A stretch of 64,000 nt of DNA from Alicycliphilus denitrificans K601 (GTDB lineage: Bacteria; Pseudomonadota; Gammaproteobacteria; Burkholderiales; Burkholderiaceae_C): contig NC_015422.1 of the NCBI RefSeq assembly GCF_000204645.1, forward strand, positions 1,426,001 to 1,490,000, in the 5' to 3' direction. The position numbers and the translations under genes are program-made. Below are positions 46,123 through 55,319 of the stretch, in pieces. The notes beneath the pieces are model-generated. The model made no database searches. It was not told the DNA's origin and saw only the letters and a list, made by a program, of their open reading frames with translations. The stretch's first letter is position 1, and every line of letters begins with the position of its first letter.

Positions 46123-47319
46123 TCAGGCGCGGCGGCGCACGATGTGCTGCGGCCCGAGTTCTGCGCAGCCCGTCACGCCCAGCATGGCCATGTTGCGGTC
46201 CACCTCTTCCTGCAGCAGCCCGATGGCATGCGCCACGCCGGCCTCGCCCGCCACGGCGGCGGCGTAGTTGAAGGGGCGGCCCACCAGCACCATGCGCGCG
46301 CCCAGGGCCAGGGCCTTGAGCACGTCCGAGCCGCGCCGGAAGCCGCTGTCGATGAGCACCGGGTAATCGGGCCCCACGGCGGCCACAACGGCTTCGAGCA
46401 CGCGCAGGGGCGAGATCGCGCCGTCGAGCTGGCGGCCGCCGTGGTTGGACAGCACGACGGCGTCGGCGCCCACGCGCCGGGCCTGCAGTGCATCCTCCAC
46501 GCTGAGCAGGCCCTTGACCACCAGCGGTCCTTTCCAGCGGCGGCGGATGGCTTCGATGTGGCCCCAGTTCAGGTGGTCGCGCGCCGAGAAATCGCGCAGT
46601 ACTGAGGACGACACGATGGGCGCGCCGCGCGTGGCAAACGAATTCTCGAAATGCGGCATGCCGTGGCGCAGCAGCGTGTGCAGGAAGGTGCCCGCCACCC
46701 AGCGCGGCCGCACCATGCCGTCCCAGGCCAGGCGCAGGCTGGGGCGCAGCGGCGTGGAAAAGCCGGTGCGAATGTTGTTCTCGCGGTTGGCCGAAACGGG
46801 AATGTCCACCGTCACCACCAGCGTGCCGAAGCCCGCGCGCGCCACGCGGTCGACCAGCGCGTCGATGCGTTCCTGGTCGCCCGGTATGTAGGCCTGGAAC
46901 CAGGTGGCCGGGCTCTCGCGCGCCACCTCTTCCATGGGGATCAGCGAGGTGCCGCTCATGATCGACACGATGCCCGCCTGCTGCGCAGCGCGCGCCAGCA
47001 CCAGGTCTCCGCGGTAGGTGGACAGCGCGTTGATGCCCATGGGCGCGATGCCGAAGGGGCTGCTGTAGCGCTGGCCGAACAGCTCCACCGCCTGCGAGCG
47101 CCGCGACACGTCGCGCAGCACGCGGGTGGCAAAGCCGTATTCGCCGAACACCTCGCGGTTGTCGCGCAGCGACGTGTTGTCCTCGGCCGCGCCGGCGATG
47201 TAGCCGAAGATCGGCCGGGGCAGGCGCCGGCGCGCGGCGGCCTCGAAGTCGTGCAGCGACAGCATGTTGCGCAGTGCGACGGGCACGGTCACGGGTGAGG
47301 GTTCGGCATAGGAAGCCAT
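46123..47319 (-). CDS. FMN-dependent alpha-hydroxy-acid dehydrogenase (LldD/mandelate dehydrogenase-like)
   Basis: 398 residues from ATG 47319. TIM-barrel flavoenzyme motifs: FGIAPMGINALSTYRGDL, FQAYIPGDQERI, TVDIPVSANRENN, the active-site block VLSNHGGRQLDGA, and LIDSGFRRGSDVLKALALGA. It oxidises an L-2-hydroxy acid (lactate, mandelate or similar) to the 2-oxo acid. The divergent LysR gene 112 bp away, with a palindromic operator between, suggests substrate-controlled expression. The exact substrate cannot be read from sequence. A GTG 36 bp upstream is the alternative start. Confidence 0.88.
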   Translation of the reverse strand: MASYAEPSPVTVPVALRNMLSLHDFEAAARRRLPRPIFGYIAGAAEDNTSLRDNREVFGEYGFATRVLRDVSRRSQAVELFGQRYSSPFGIAPMGINALSTYRGDLVLARAAQQAGIVSIMSGTSLIPMEEVARESPATWFQAYIPGDQERIDALVDRVARAGFGTLVVTVDIPVSANRENNIRTGFSTPLRPSLRLAWDGMVRPRWVAGTFLHTLLRHGMPHFENSFATRGAPIVSSSVLRDFSARDHLNWGHIEAIRRRWKGPLVVKGLLSVEDALQARRVGADAVVLSNHGGRQLDGAISPLRVLEAVVAAVGPDYPVLIDSGFRRGSDVLKALALGARMVLVGRPFNYAAAVAGEAGVAHAIGLLQEEVDRNMAMLGVTGCAELGPQHIVRRRA

Positions 47320-47378
47320 GGCGGGATGCGGGTTGCGGCTAAGGAATGGCCGCACTGTAGGTAAGCATGTTTTTGAAG

Positions 47379-47414
47379 AAAAGCGAAATATTTAGAATGG
47401 ATATGTTCGCTTTT
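47379..47414. promoter_or_regulatory. candidate LysR operator
   Basis: Perfect 9-bp inverted repeat AAAAGCGAA (47379-47387) and TTCGCTTTT (47406-47414) with an 18-bp AT-rich spacer, between the divergent hydroxy-acid dehydrogenase and LysR genes. It ends 17 bp before the LysR ATG, as expected for an autoregulated LysR pair. Confidence 0.65.
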
Positions 47415-47431
47415 GAGAAATAGTGGTCGCC

Positions 47432-48346
47432 ATGTCCCAGCCCTCGATCAAGCAGCTCGAAGCCTTCTGGTGGGCTGCCACCTGCGCCAATTTCGCGACG
47501 GCGGCCGAACGCGTGCACCTGTCGGTGTCGTCGCTGTCCAAGCGCATCGCCGAGCTCGAAGCCACGCTGGGCCAGCCGCTGTTCGACCGCAGCGGCCACC
47601 GCGCCGTACTCACCGAGGCGGGCGAGCGCCTGCTGCCCGCCACGCTCGACGTGCTCAATGCCATGGCGGCGCTGGGCCAGACACTCGATGCGCGCGCGGC
47701 GCTCGCGGGCCGCTGCCGCTTCGGCGTGGGCGATCTCTCGGCACTGACCTGGCTGCCCGCCTTCGTGGCTGCCGTGCGGCGGGCGCACCCGCAGCTGGAG
47801 CTGGAGCCCTTCGTGGACGTGGGTGGCGTGCTGGAGCGCCGCCTGGCCGATGGCGAGCTGGACTTCGCCGTGATCGCGGGCCGCTCCTCGCGCAGCGCGC
47901 TGCTGTCGCAACCCGTGGGGGCCGCGCACTTCGCCTGGGCCGCCGCGCCCGGCCTGCCGGGCGCGGACCGCCTGGACGCGGCGGCGCTGCTGCGGTGCCA
48001 CCCGCTGGTCACGCTGCCGCATGGCGCGGGCACGACCCGGCTGCTGGACGACTGGCTGCTGGCCAACCATGCCGCGGCGCATGAGCGCATCGTGTGCAAC
48101 AGCTGGGGGGCCGTGGCGGGCATGTTGCGCCAGGGTGTGGGAGTGGGCTTCCTGCCCGCACACTGGGTGGATGCACTGAGCCTGCGCGCCGTGGGCGCAG
48201 GCATGCCGCTGGCGCCGCTGCACTACGCCTTTCAGTGGCGGCGTGGCGATGCGCGGGCGCTGATCGCGGCGCTGCGGCCATTGGCGCAGGCGCAGGTGGA
48301 TTTTTCAGTGTCCCCCGTATTCACCGGCGTGGTGAGCCAACGATGA
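47432..48346 (+). CDS. LysR-family transcriptional regulator
   Basis: 304 residues from ATG 47432. Winged helix-turn-helix FATAAERVHLSVSSLSKRIAELEATLGQPLFDRS, then a periplasmic-binding-like effector domain (LAGRCRFGVGDLSALTWLPAF). It most likely activates the divergent hydroxy-acid dehydrogenase and represses itself. A GTG three codons upstream is possible but unneeded. Confidence 0.9.
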   Translation: MSQPSIKQLEAFWWAATCANFATAAERVHLSVSSLSKRIAELEATLGQPLFDRSGHRAVLTEAGERLLPATLDVLNAMAALGQTLDARAALAGRCRFGVGDLSALTWLPAFVAAVRRAHPQLELEPFVDVGGVLERRLADGELDFAVIAGRSSRSALLSQPVGAAHFAWAAAPGLPGADRLDAAALLRCHPLVTLPHGAGTTRLLDDWLLANHAAAHERIVCNSWGAVAGMLRQGVGVGFLPAHWVDALSLRAVGAGMPLAPLHYAFQWRRGDARALIAALRPLAQAQVDFSVSPVFTGVVSQR

Positions 48347-48382
48347 AAGGGCTTTCAGGCGCCTCATGGAAGCCGGGTGCGT

Positions 48383-49978
48383 TCAAGCCGGCCGGGGGCC
48401 GGGGCGGCCGTCCTCCACCACGAAGCGGGCCAGGGTGTACGCGTCGCTACCCGCGTCCAGCGGGTCGCGGATGGCGCGTAGCCGGGTCGTCCAGAGCGTG
48501 GGCGTGATGTCGCACAGGCCGTAGCCGCGCTCGTCGCAGCGAGCCAGCAGCACATGGGGGTTGAGGCGGCGGATGGCGTCCACCTTGTCCTGCGTGGTGC
48601 CGGCGCGCGAGCTGATCGACGTGCCGCAGAACTCGCTGGCCAGGATGCGCGCCGCGCCGCCGGCCCCGGGGGGCGCCGGCACGTTGCAGACGTAGTTCTG
48701 GTGGATGTCCCCGCCCAGCAGCACGGTGTTGCGCGGTGTCTGCTGCGCCAGCGCGTGGCACAGGCGCTCGCGTGCGGCGGGGTAACCGTCCCAGCTGTCG
48801 GTGGACTGCAGGCCCGAGGGGTAGTGGCGCGGCGCGAACAGCGTCTGCTGCGCCAGCACGCTCCAGTGCGTGGCCCGCTCGCGTGCGTCCTGCGCCAGGC
48901 CGGCCTGCAGCCATTGCTCCTGCTGCCAGCCCAGAAAGCTGCGCTGCGGGTCCGTGAGCTCGGGGCAGGCCTCGGGGCGCACCGCGCCGGCCGAGCCGCC
49001 GCCCGGCTTGCGGCAGGCCTGCAGGTCGCGGTATTGCCGTGCGTCGAGCACGTGCAGCCGTGCCAGGCGTCCCCAGTGCAGGCGCCGGTAGAGCTGCAGG
49101 CCCTGGAAGGCCGACGAGTTGAGCGTCGATGCGCGCAGCGGCATGTGCTCATAGAAGGCCTGCCATGCCGCCGTGCGCAGGGGCAGCCATTCGGCGGCGT
49201 CGCCCCGGCCGTGGTCGCCCGCGTAGTCGTTCTGCACCTCGTGGTCGTCCCAGGTCACGACCCAGGGCGCGCAGGCGTGGGCAACCTGCAAGTCCGGGTC
49301 GCTCTTGTGCAGCGCGTAGCGCTCGCGGTAGTCGGCCAGGCTGCGCGGCAGGCGCAGGCCGTGCGTGCGCGCCAGCCCATTCGCGTCCTTGGGGCTGGCG
49401 TATTCGTAGATGTAGTCGCCCAGGAATAGCACCAGGTCGGGCTGGTCGGCGCAGGCGTGGCGCCAGGCCGCGTAGTAGCCGTGCTCCCAGCGCTGGCATG
49501 AGGCATAGACCATCCGCAGCCGCCGCTCCAGCGCATGCGGCGCCGGGGCCGTGCGCGTGCGGCCCACGGCGCTGACGGCATCGCCCAGCATGAAGCGGTA
49601 GTAGTACCAGCGGCCCGGCTGCAGGCCGGCCACTTCCACGTGCACGCTGTGCGCCAGGTCGGGCAGGGCGGTGGCGCTGCCGTGCTGCACGATGCGACGG
49701 AACTGTGCGTCGTCGGCGACTTCCCAGCGCACGGTGAGCGGGCCGGCCCAGGGCGCGGCGGCATCGGCCGGGTCCGGCGGCAGCAGGCGGGTCCAGAGCA
49801 CCACGCCGTCGGGCAAGGGCTCGCCGCTGGCCACGCCCAGGCCGAAGGGGTCGTGCCGCAGGGTCTGCCGGGCCCAGGCCCAGCGCGGCAGTTGCGTGGC
49901 CATGGCGGCCCAGGCCGCCTGCTGCAGAAGCCGGCGGCGGTGCATGGCTGCGAGCGTGGGCATGGGAGGCGTGTCCAT
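48383..49978 (-). CDS. phoD: PhoD-like alkaline phosphatase
   Basis: 531 residues. Tat-type signal HRRRLLQQAAWAAMATQLPRWAWA, then the N-terminal PhoD domain (FGLGVASGEPLPDGVVLWTRL) and the metallophosphatase domain with YASCQRWEHGYYAAW, LFLGDYIYEY, VTWDDHEVQNDYAGD and LLGGDIHQN. It is an exported Ca/Fe-dependent phosphomonoesterase or diesterase. Start ATG 49978 is the first in frame after the neighbouring gene's stop (11 bp); another ATG five codons on is equally possible, and neither has a ribosome site. Confidence 0.9.
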   Translation of the reverse strand: MDTPPMPTLAAMHRRRLLQQAAWAAMATQLPRWAWARQTLRHDPFGLGVASGEPLPDGVVLWTRLLPPDPADAAAPWAGPLTVRWEVADDAQFRRIVQHGSATALPDLAHSVHVEVAGLQPGRWYYYRFMLGDAVSAVGRTRTAPAPHALERRLRMVYASCQRWEHGYYAAWRHACADQPDLVLFLGDYIYEYASPKDANGLARTHGLRLPRSLADYRERYALHKSDPDLQVAHACAPWVVTWDDHEVQNDYAGDHGRGDAAEWLPLRTAAWQAFYEHMPLRASTLNSSAFQGLQLYRRLHWGRLARLHVLDARQYRDLQACRKPGGGSAGAVRPEACPELTDPQRSFLGWQQEQWLQAGLAQDARERATHWSVLAQQTLFAPRHYPSGLQSTDSWDGYPAARERLCHALAQQTPRNTVLLGGDIHQNYVCNVPAPPGAGGAARILASEFCGTSISSRAGTTQDKVDAIRRLNPHVLLARCDERGYGLCDITPTLWTTRLRAIRDPLDAGSDAYTLARFVVEDGRPGPRPA

Positions 49979-49989
49979 GCCGTGCCGCG

Positions 49990-51513
49990 CTACGCAGCCA
50001 CCACGCGGTTCTTGCCCGAGCGCTTGGCCAGGTACATGCCCTCGTCGGCGCGGCGGATGGCATCGGCGCTGCCGTTCTTGCCCTCCACCTGCGCCACGCC
50101 AGCGCTGAAGGTGATGAGCAGGCGCTCCTGTTCCTTCAGGAAGTAGCGCTTGGTCAGCTCGCGCTGCAGGCGCTCCATGGCTTTCACGCCGTCGGCGAGC
50201 TGGGTGTTGGGCAGGATGAGCACGAACTCCTCGCCGCCGTGGCGCGCCAACTGGTCCTGGGGCCGCATGACCTCGCGCGTGACCCGGACCAAGTGCATCA
50301 GCGCCTCGTCGCCTGCGGCATGGCCCAGGCGGTCGTTGATGGCCTTGAAGTTGTCCACGTCGAGCAGGGCCACGCACAGCGGGGTATCCAGGCGGAACGC
50401 GCGCGCGATCTCGCGCTCCATGGCCTCGTCCAGCCCCTTGCGGTTCAGGGCTCCGGTCAGCGGGTCGTGGCGGGCCTGGGCGCTCGCGTGGTCCAAGTCG
50501 CGGCGCAGCTGGGTGATCTCGGCATGCGTGGCCTCGGTGCGCTCGCGCAGGTCCTGCAGCTCGGAGCGCGTCACGTGGCTGTTCAGCGCCATGGCGCGGG
50601 TGGCGGCCATGACTTCCTCGAGCAGCGGCATGATGTCCTGCAGCTGCGTCGCACGGCCGATGCGTTCGGCACAGCGCTCCATGGTTTCGTTGTAGGTGCT
50701 GCTCGATTCGTCCATCTGCGCCAGGCGCTCGATGAAGGTGGCCAGCAGCTCGCGCATCTGCGTCTGTGCCTGGACCGTGCGGTCCTTGGCCTCGGACTGC
50801 TTGAAGATCACGTCCTTGAGGCGCTTGTGCACGTCGTCGAGCCGACGCAGCGTGAGCGGCGGCGTGGATGCGGCCAGCAGCGCCTCGGCCTGGCCGTGCA
50901 GCCATGGCTCGTCGATGCTCAGCGCGGCAATGTTCTCGAATACCAGGCGCAGCAGCCCGAGCAGGCCCTGCCGTATGGCGGCCTGGTCCTCCGCGGCGAA
51001 GGACAGGCGATAGCTGAAGTCGCTCAGCATCAGTTCGGCCGTGGCGATGGGGCGCTCGGGCTCGCGCAGGAAGGCGCACAGCTGCGCGGCCAGCTCGTGC
51101 ACGCGGGGGTCGTCTTCGCCCAGGGCCGGCAGGGTGTTGCTCACCAGGCGTGCCAGGTTCTGCGCCAGCGTGGTGGGCAGCTGGGTGATGCTGACGCTGG
51201 CGGGCGGCGGCGTGGCGACTGGCGACAGGCCCAGGTTGGCGTAGCCCACCAGCACGTTTTTCAGCATGGACCAGTCTTGCTGCGCGACGGCGTTCTCCAG
51301 CTGGCCCAGCAGGCGCTTCTGCCCGGGGGTCTGCCCCGGCATCACATGCAGAATATGGCGCAGCTGTGCGGTGGGAAAATTCGGCGCGGCGCGGACGCCC
51401 GACACCTCTTCGTACAGGGCCTGGTAATTGTCGGGGGTGGGGGAGAGGCGGCGCGCGGCCAGGAGCTTGAGGGTTTCACGCGCGACTTCGGAAGGAGATT
51501 TGGCGGAGTCCAT
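49990..51513 (-). CDS. GGDEF diguanylate cyclase
   Basis: 507 residues from ATG 51513 (MDSAKSPSEVARETLKLLAARRL). A long helical N-terminal region of about 340 residues is followed by the GGDEF domain: DPLTGALNRKGLDEAM, LDVDNFKAINDRLGH and the active site GGEEF. An inhibitory I-site RPQD lies five residues before GGEEF, so product inhibition by c-di-GMP is expected. There are no membrane helices, so it is cytoplasmic. The frame continues to ATG 51570 (adding [19 protein letters not shown]), which cannot be excluded. It lies upstream of, and in line with, the PhoD gene. Confidence 0.9.
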   Translation of the reverse strand: MDSAKSPSEVARETLKLLAARRLSPTPDNYQALYEEVSGVRAAPNFPTAQLRHILHVMPGQTPGQKRLLGQLENAVAQQDWSMLKNVLVGYANLGLSPVATPPPASVSITQLPTTLAQNLARLVSNTLPALGEDDPRVHELAAQLCAFLREPERPIATAELMLSDFSYRLSFAAEDQAAIRQGLLGLLRLVFENIAALSIDEPWLHGQAEALLAASTPPLTLRRLDDVHKRLKDVIFKQSEAKDRTVQAQTQMRELLATFIERLAQMDESSSTYNETMERCAERIGRATQLQDIMPLLEEVMAATRAMALNSHVTRSELQDLRERTEATHAEITQLRRDLDHASAQARHDPLTGALNRKGLDEAMEREIARAFRLDTPLCVALLDVDNFKAINDRLGHAAGDEALMHLVRVTREVMRPQDQLARHGGEEFVLILPNTQLADGVKAMERLQRELTKRYFLKEQERLLITFSAGVAQVEGKNGSADAIRRADEGMYLAKRSGKNRVVAA

Positions 51514-51674
51514 CTGCAGGATGGGCAGGAAGATGCAAAGAGTGCGAAGTGTGACAGAGCGCAGCTTCATTGAATAGCTGGCGTGCCCATGCCGCGCAGC
51601 GTGGCTTCTGCGGGTCGGCTCCGGCGGGCGCGGGCATGGCCTCCTACAATGGGTTGCATTCAGTCACCGTGACC

Positions 51675-52457
51675 ATGAAAATCCTCATTTCCAACGATGA
51701 TGGCTACCAGGCGCCGGGCATCGTGGCCCTGCATGACGCACTCAAGGCCATCGCCGATGTCGAGGTCGTGGCCCCCGAGCACAACAACAGTGCCAAATCC
51801 AATGCCTTGACGCTGCATTCGCCGCTGTACGTGCATCGCGCGGCCAATGGCTTCCGCTACGTGAACGGCACGCCGGCCGACTGCGTGCACATCGCGCTGA
51901 CCGGCGTCCTGGGCTACCGGCCCGACCTCGTGGTCTCGGGCATCAACAACGGCGCCAACATGGGAGATGACACCATCTACTCGGGTACCGTGGGCGCGGC
52001 CATGGAAGGCTACCTGTTCGGCATCCCGTCCATGGCCTTTTCCCAGGTGGACAAGGGGTGGGGGGAGCTCGACTCCGCGGCGCGCAAGGCGCGCGAGATC
52101 GTGGAGCAGATGCAGCGGCACAAGCTGGTGGGCGGGGCGCCATGGCTGCTGAACATCAATATCCCCAACATGCCGTTCGATGCGCTGCGCCCCCTGCGCC
52201 TGTGCCGCCTGGGGCGGCGCCACGCGGCCGAGCGCGTCATCGAGCAGCAAAGCCCGCGCGGCGAGCTGATGTACTGGATTGGCGGAGCGGGGCCGGCCAA
52301 GGACGCGAGCGAGGGCACGGACTTCCATGCCACGGCGCACGGCCATGTGTCCATGACGCCCCTGAAGGTGGACTTGACCGACCACGACGGCCTGGGCTAT
52401 TGGGCGCAGACTGCCGCGCGCCTGGTGCCGCAGCGCGTGCAGGACGGGGGTGGCTGA
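51675..52457 (+). CDS. surE: 5'-nucleotidase SurE
   Basis: 260 residues. Metal-binding N-terminus [15 protein letters not shown], then [36 protein letters not shown] and [11 protein letters not shown], the full SurE pattern. It dephosphorylates nucleoside 5'- and 3'-monophosphates under stress. Its stop overlaps the pcm start (TGATG), as in the conserved surE-pcm-nlpD group. Confidence 0.96.
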   Translation: MKILISNDDGYQAPGIVALHDALKAIADVEVVAPEHNNSAKSNALTLHSPLYVHRAANGFRYVNGTPADCVHIALTGVLGYRPDLVVSGINNGANMGDDTIYSGTVGAAMEGYLFGIPSMAFSQVDKGWGELDSAARKAREIVEQMQRHKLVGGAPWLLNINIPNMPFDALRPLRLCRLGRRHAAERVIEQQSPRGELMYWIGGAGPAKDASEGTDFHATAHGHVSMTPLKVDLTDHDGLGYWAQTAARLVPQRVQDGGG

Positions 52458-53230
52458 TGCAGCGCCGCCCCGGATTCCCCGCGCGCATCGATTGGACGAA
52501 GGATGCGGCGCCGGCTGCCTCCCTCGCGCCGGCGCGTGTCCGGCGCGAGGCGCCGCCGCCCACACCCCAGGGCGTGGGCCTGGATTCGGCCGCGGTACGG
52601 GCGCGCATGGTGCAGCGGCTGGCGGCGGCGGGCATCACCGCGGTGCCGGTGCTGCAGGCCATGGGGAACGTGGAGCGGCACCGCTTCGTCGATACCGCCC
52701 TGGTCAACCAGGCCTACGAGGACACCAGCCTGCCCATAGGGCTGGGCCAGACCATCTCCAAGCCCAGCGTGGTGGCGCGCATGACCGAGCTGCTGCTGGG
52801 CGCGCAGTGCGCGCGCGCGGGCGGCCTGGGGCGGGTGCTGGAGATCGGCACCGGCTGCGGCTACCAGGCGGCCGTGCTGGCGCGGCTGGCGCGCGAGGTG
52901 TACACCATAGAGCGCCTGCGCGCGTTGCATGAAAAGGCGCGCGAGAACCTGCGCCCCTTGCGCTTGGCAAACGTCCATCTGATCCTGGGCGACGGCATGC
53001 TGGGCTATGCCGGCGGCGCACCCTATGCGGGCATCATTTCCGCGGCGGGCGGCGGCAGCCTCCCGCCGCAGTGGTGTGAGCAGCTTGCCATGGGGGGGCG
53101 CCTCGTGGCCCCCATGGCGGGGGTGGACGGGCGCCAGATGTTGCTCGTGGTTGACAAAACGCCGAAAGGCCTGGAGCAGACGGTGCTCGAAGCCGTGCAT
53201 TTCGTCCCCCTAAAATCGGGGGTCGTTTGA
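52457..53230 (+). CDS. pcm: protein-L-isoaspartate O-methyltransferase
   Basis: 257 residues from the ATG that overlaps the surE stop. An Ala/Arg-rich leader of about 40 residues precedes the catalytic part: RMVQRLAAAGI, QAYEDTSLPIGLGQTISKP, the SAM-binding LEIGTGCGYQAAVLA and GDGMLGYAGGAPYAGIISAAG. It repairs isoaspartyl residues in ageing proteins. Downstream nlpD starts 11 bp after its stop. Confidence 0.94.
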   Translation: MQRRPGFPARIDWTKDAAPAASLAPARVRREAPPPTPQGVGLDSAAVRARMVQRLAAAGITAVPVLQAMGNVERHRFVDTALVNQAYEDTSLPIGLGQTISKPSVVARMTELLLGAQCARAGGLGRVLEIGTGCGYQAAVLARLAREVYTIERLRALHEKARENLRPLRLANVHLILGDGMLGYAGGAPYAGIISAAGGGSLPPQWCEQLAMGGRLVAPMAGVDGRQMLLVVDKTPKGLEQTVLEAVHFVPLKSGVV

Positions 53231-53241
53231 AGGAATTGCTT

Positions 53242-54144
53242 ATGTTCGTATCGCGTGGTCTTGTGGCTTTGGGGGTTTTCGTGCTGGCGGGTGGCGGTTT
53301 GCTGGCCGGCTGCAGCGCCCCCGTGAACAGGGCTCCGGTGGTGGATCGCGGCACCTTTGCCAATGGTGGCGCGACCCCGGCGAGCACTGCCCCCGAGGCC
53401 AAGCCGCTGCCGGGCGCCGAAAACGCCGGAAAGCCGGGTTATTACACCGTCAAGCCCGGAGACACCCTGATTCGCATCGGCCTGGAAAACGGGCAGAGCT
53501 GGAAGGACATCGCGCGCTGGAACAACCTGGAGAACGCCAACCTGATCGAGGTGGGGCAGGTGCTGCGGGTGGTCCCGCCCGCGGCATCGGTGGCATCCGA
53601 CACGGGTGTCGTGACCCGGCCGGTCGTCTCGTCGCCCCTGGCGTCCGCATCGCCCGCGAGCGTGCCCAAGCCCACCGCATCGGCCGCTTCCGCGCCAACC
53701 GCACCGGCCTCTGCGGCGGCCGCGCCGGCCCCCGCACCTGCCCCCGAGCCGGCACCCGCTATGGCCGGTGGCGCCGACGACATGCGCTTCATCTGGCCTT
53801 CCTCGGGGACATTGCTGGCCGGTTTCGACGAGGTGCGCAACAAGGGCTACGACATCGCGGGCAAGGCCGGGGACCCGGTGCTGGCCGCCGCCGACGGCCG
53901 CGTGGTGTATGCCGGCGCGGGCCTGCGCGGCTACGGCAACCTGGTGATCCTGAAGCACAACAACACCTTCCTCACGGCCTATGCGCACAACCAGACGCTG
54001 CTCGTGAAGGAGGACCAGAACGTGCGCCGTGGCCAGAAGATCGCGGAAATGGGCAGCACCGATGCCGATCGCGTGAAGCTCCATTTCGAGATCCGCCGCC
54101 AGGGCAAGCCGGTGGATCCCGCACGTTACCTGCCCGCGCGTTGA
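53242..54144 (+). CDS. nlpD: NlpD-like LysM and LytM-domain lipoprotein
   Basis: 300 residues from ATG 53242, with AAGGA seven bases upstream. Lipobox LLAGCS; LysM domain YYTVKPGDTLIRIG to NLIEVGQVLRVV (about residues 68-112); an Ala/Pro linker; and a LytM domain. In the LytM domain the first zinc-ligand histidine is missing (RNKGYDIAGKAG) and the usual H-x-H near the end reads KLHFEIR. This points to a catalytically inactive amidase activator, as in E. coli NlpD, acting in septal peptidoglycan splitting. In many relatives rpoS follows; here rluD does. Confidence 0.92.
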   Translation: MFVSRGLVALGVFVLAGGGLLAGCSAPVNRAPVVDRGTFANGGATPASTAPEAKPLPGAENAGKPGYYTVKPGDTLIRIGLENGQSWKDIARWNNLENANLIEVGQVLRVVPPAASVASDTGVVTRPVVSSPLASASPASVPKPTASAASAPTAPASAAAAPAPAPAPEPAPAMAGGADDMRFIWPSSGTLLAGFDEVRNKGYDIAGKAGDPVLAAADGRVVYAGAGLRGYGNLVILKHNNTFLTAYAHNQTLLVKEDQNVRRGQKIAEMGSTDADRVKLHFEIRRQGKPVDPARYLPAR

Positions 54145-55151
54145 GCAAGCAGGTGGCAGGCGACGGGCTGCCGTGGCCGGACGAGGAGTCCGACCCGCAG
54201 CGCACTGCCGAGGAGGAGTCGGACGCCGAGCTGCGCGAGGTGATGGTGCCCGCCGCGCAGCACCAGGCGCGCCTGGACAAGGCCCTGGCGGAACTGGTGC
54301 CGGAGTTTTCTCGCAGCTATCTACAGCAGCTGCTTGCGCAGGGTGACGTGCGCCTCAACGGCCAGCCCGCCGCCAAGCCCGCCCACAAGGTCAGGGCCGG
54401 AGACCAGGTGGCGGTGCGGATGCGCCCCACGCAGCAGAGCCAGGCCTTCAAGCCCGAGAGCCTGCCGCTGGACGTGGTCCATGAGGACGAGCATCTGCTC
54501 GTCATCGACAAGCCGGCGGGCCTGGTGGTGCATCCGGCGCCGGGCAACTGGAGCGGGACTCTCCTCAACGCCCTGCTCGGGCGCGATGCGCAGGCCATGC
54601 AGGTGCCGCGCGCCGGCATCGTGCACCGGCTGGACAAGGACACGAGCGGTCTCATGGTGGTGGCGCGCAACCGCGCGGCCATGGATGCGCTGGTGCGCAT
54701 GATCGCGGCGCGCGAGGTGAGCCGCCAGTACTTGGCGCTGGCCTGGGGCGCGTGGTCGGGCTCGGAGCAGCGCCGCATCCGGGCGCCGATAGGGCGCGAC
54801 CCGCGCAACCGCCTGCGCATGGCGGTGGTGGACCTCGGCCAGCATGCCGGCAAGGAGGCGTGCACCGATTTCGACCTGCTCGCGTCCGGCGAAGAGGTAT
54901 GCCTCGTCCGGTGCACGCTGCACACGGGCAGGACACATCAGATACGCGTGCACATGGCGTCCATCCGCCACCCCCTGGTGGCCGACGCCCTGTATGGCGG
55001 TGCCGTGGGCGGCCCCATGCGGCGGCAGGCCCTGCACGCCTTCCGCCTTGCGTTCACCCACCCCGTGACCGGCAAGCCCATGGAGTTCCACGCCCCGCTG
55101 CCCGAGGATATGCGCCAGGCCCTTGATTTCTGGGGCTTACGCTACAATTAG
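54141..55151 (+). CDS. rluD: 23S rRNA pseudouridine synthase RluD
   Basis: 336 residues from TTG 54141, overlapping the nlpD stop as TTGA. An acidic leader is followed by the S4 RNA-binding domain (ARLDKALAELVPEFSRSYLQQLL) and the catalytic domain with HRLDKDTSGLMVVA (catalytic Asp), TGRTHQIRVHMA and HAPLPEDM. It makes the pseudouridines of helix 69 of 23S rRNA. The start is uncertain: the next in-frame ATG is 54243, which removes the acidic leader, but coupling to nlpD favours the upstream start. Confidence 0.9.
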   Translation: MSKQVAGDGLPWPDEESDPQRTAEEESDAELREVMVPAAQHQARLDKALAELVPEFSRSYLQQLLAQGDVRLNGQPAAKPAHKVRAGDQVAVRMRPTQQSQAFKPESLPLDVVHEDEHLLVIDKPAGLVVHPAPGNWSGTLLNALLGRDAQAMQVPRAGIVHRLDKDTSGLMVVARNRAAMDALVRMIAAREVSRQYLALAWGAWSGSEQRRIRAPIGRDPRNRLRMAVVDLGQHAGKEACTDFDLLASGEEVCLVRCTLHTGRTHQIRVHMASIRHPLVADALYGGAVGGPMRRQALHAFRLAFTHPVTGKPMEFHAPLPEDMRQALDFWGLRYN

Positions 55152-55319
55152 CGGGACCAGCGGCCCTGCCGCCGGCGCAGTGGCCTCATGCCGTTGATGC
55201 CATGCCGGCCCGGTGCAGGTACGGCGCCATTCGCCGCCACTTTGGCGTCGCACATTCTCCAACCCCAGGTAAATGCCCCGCCCATGGCGCGTGGCCGCCC
55301 TTTTTGGAACTGTTGGACC

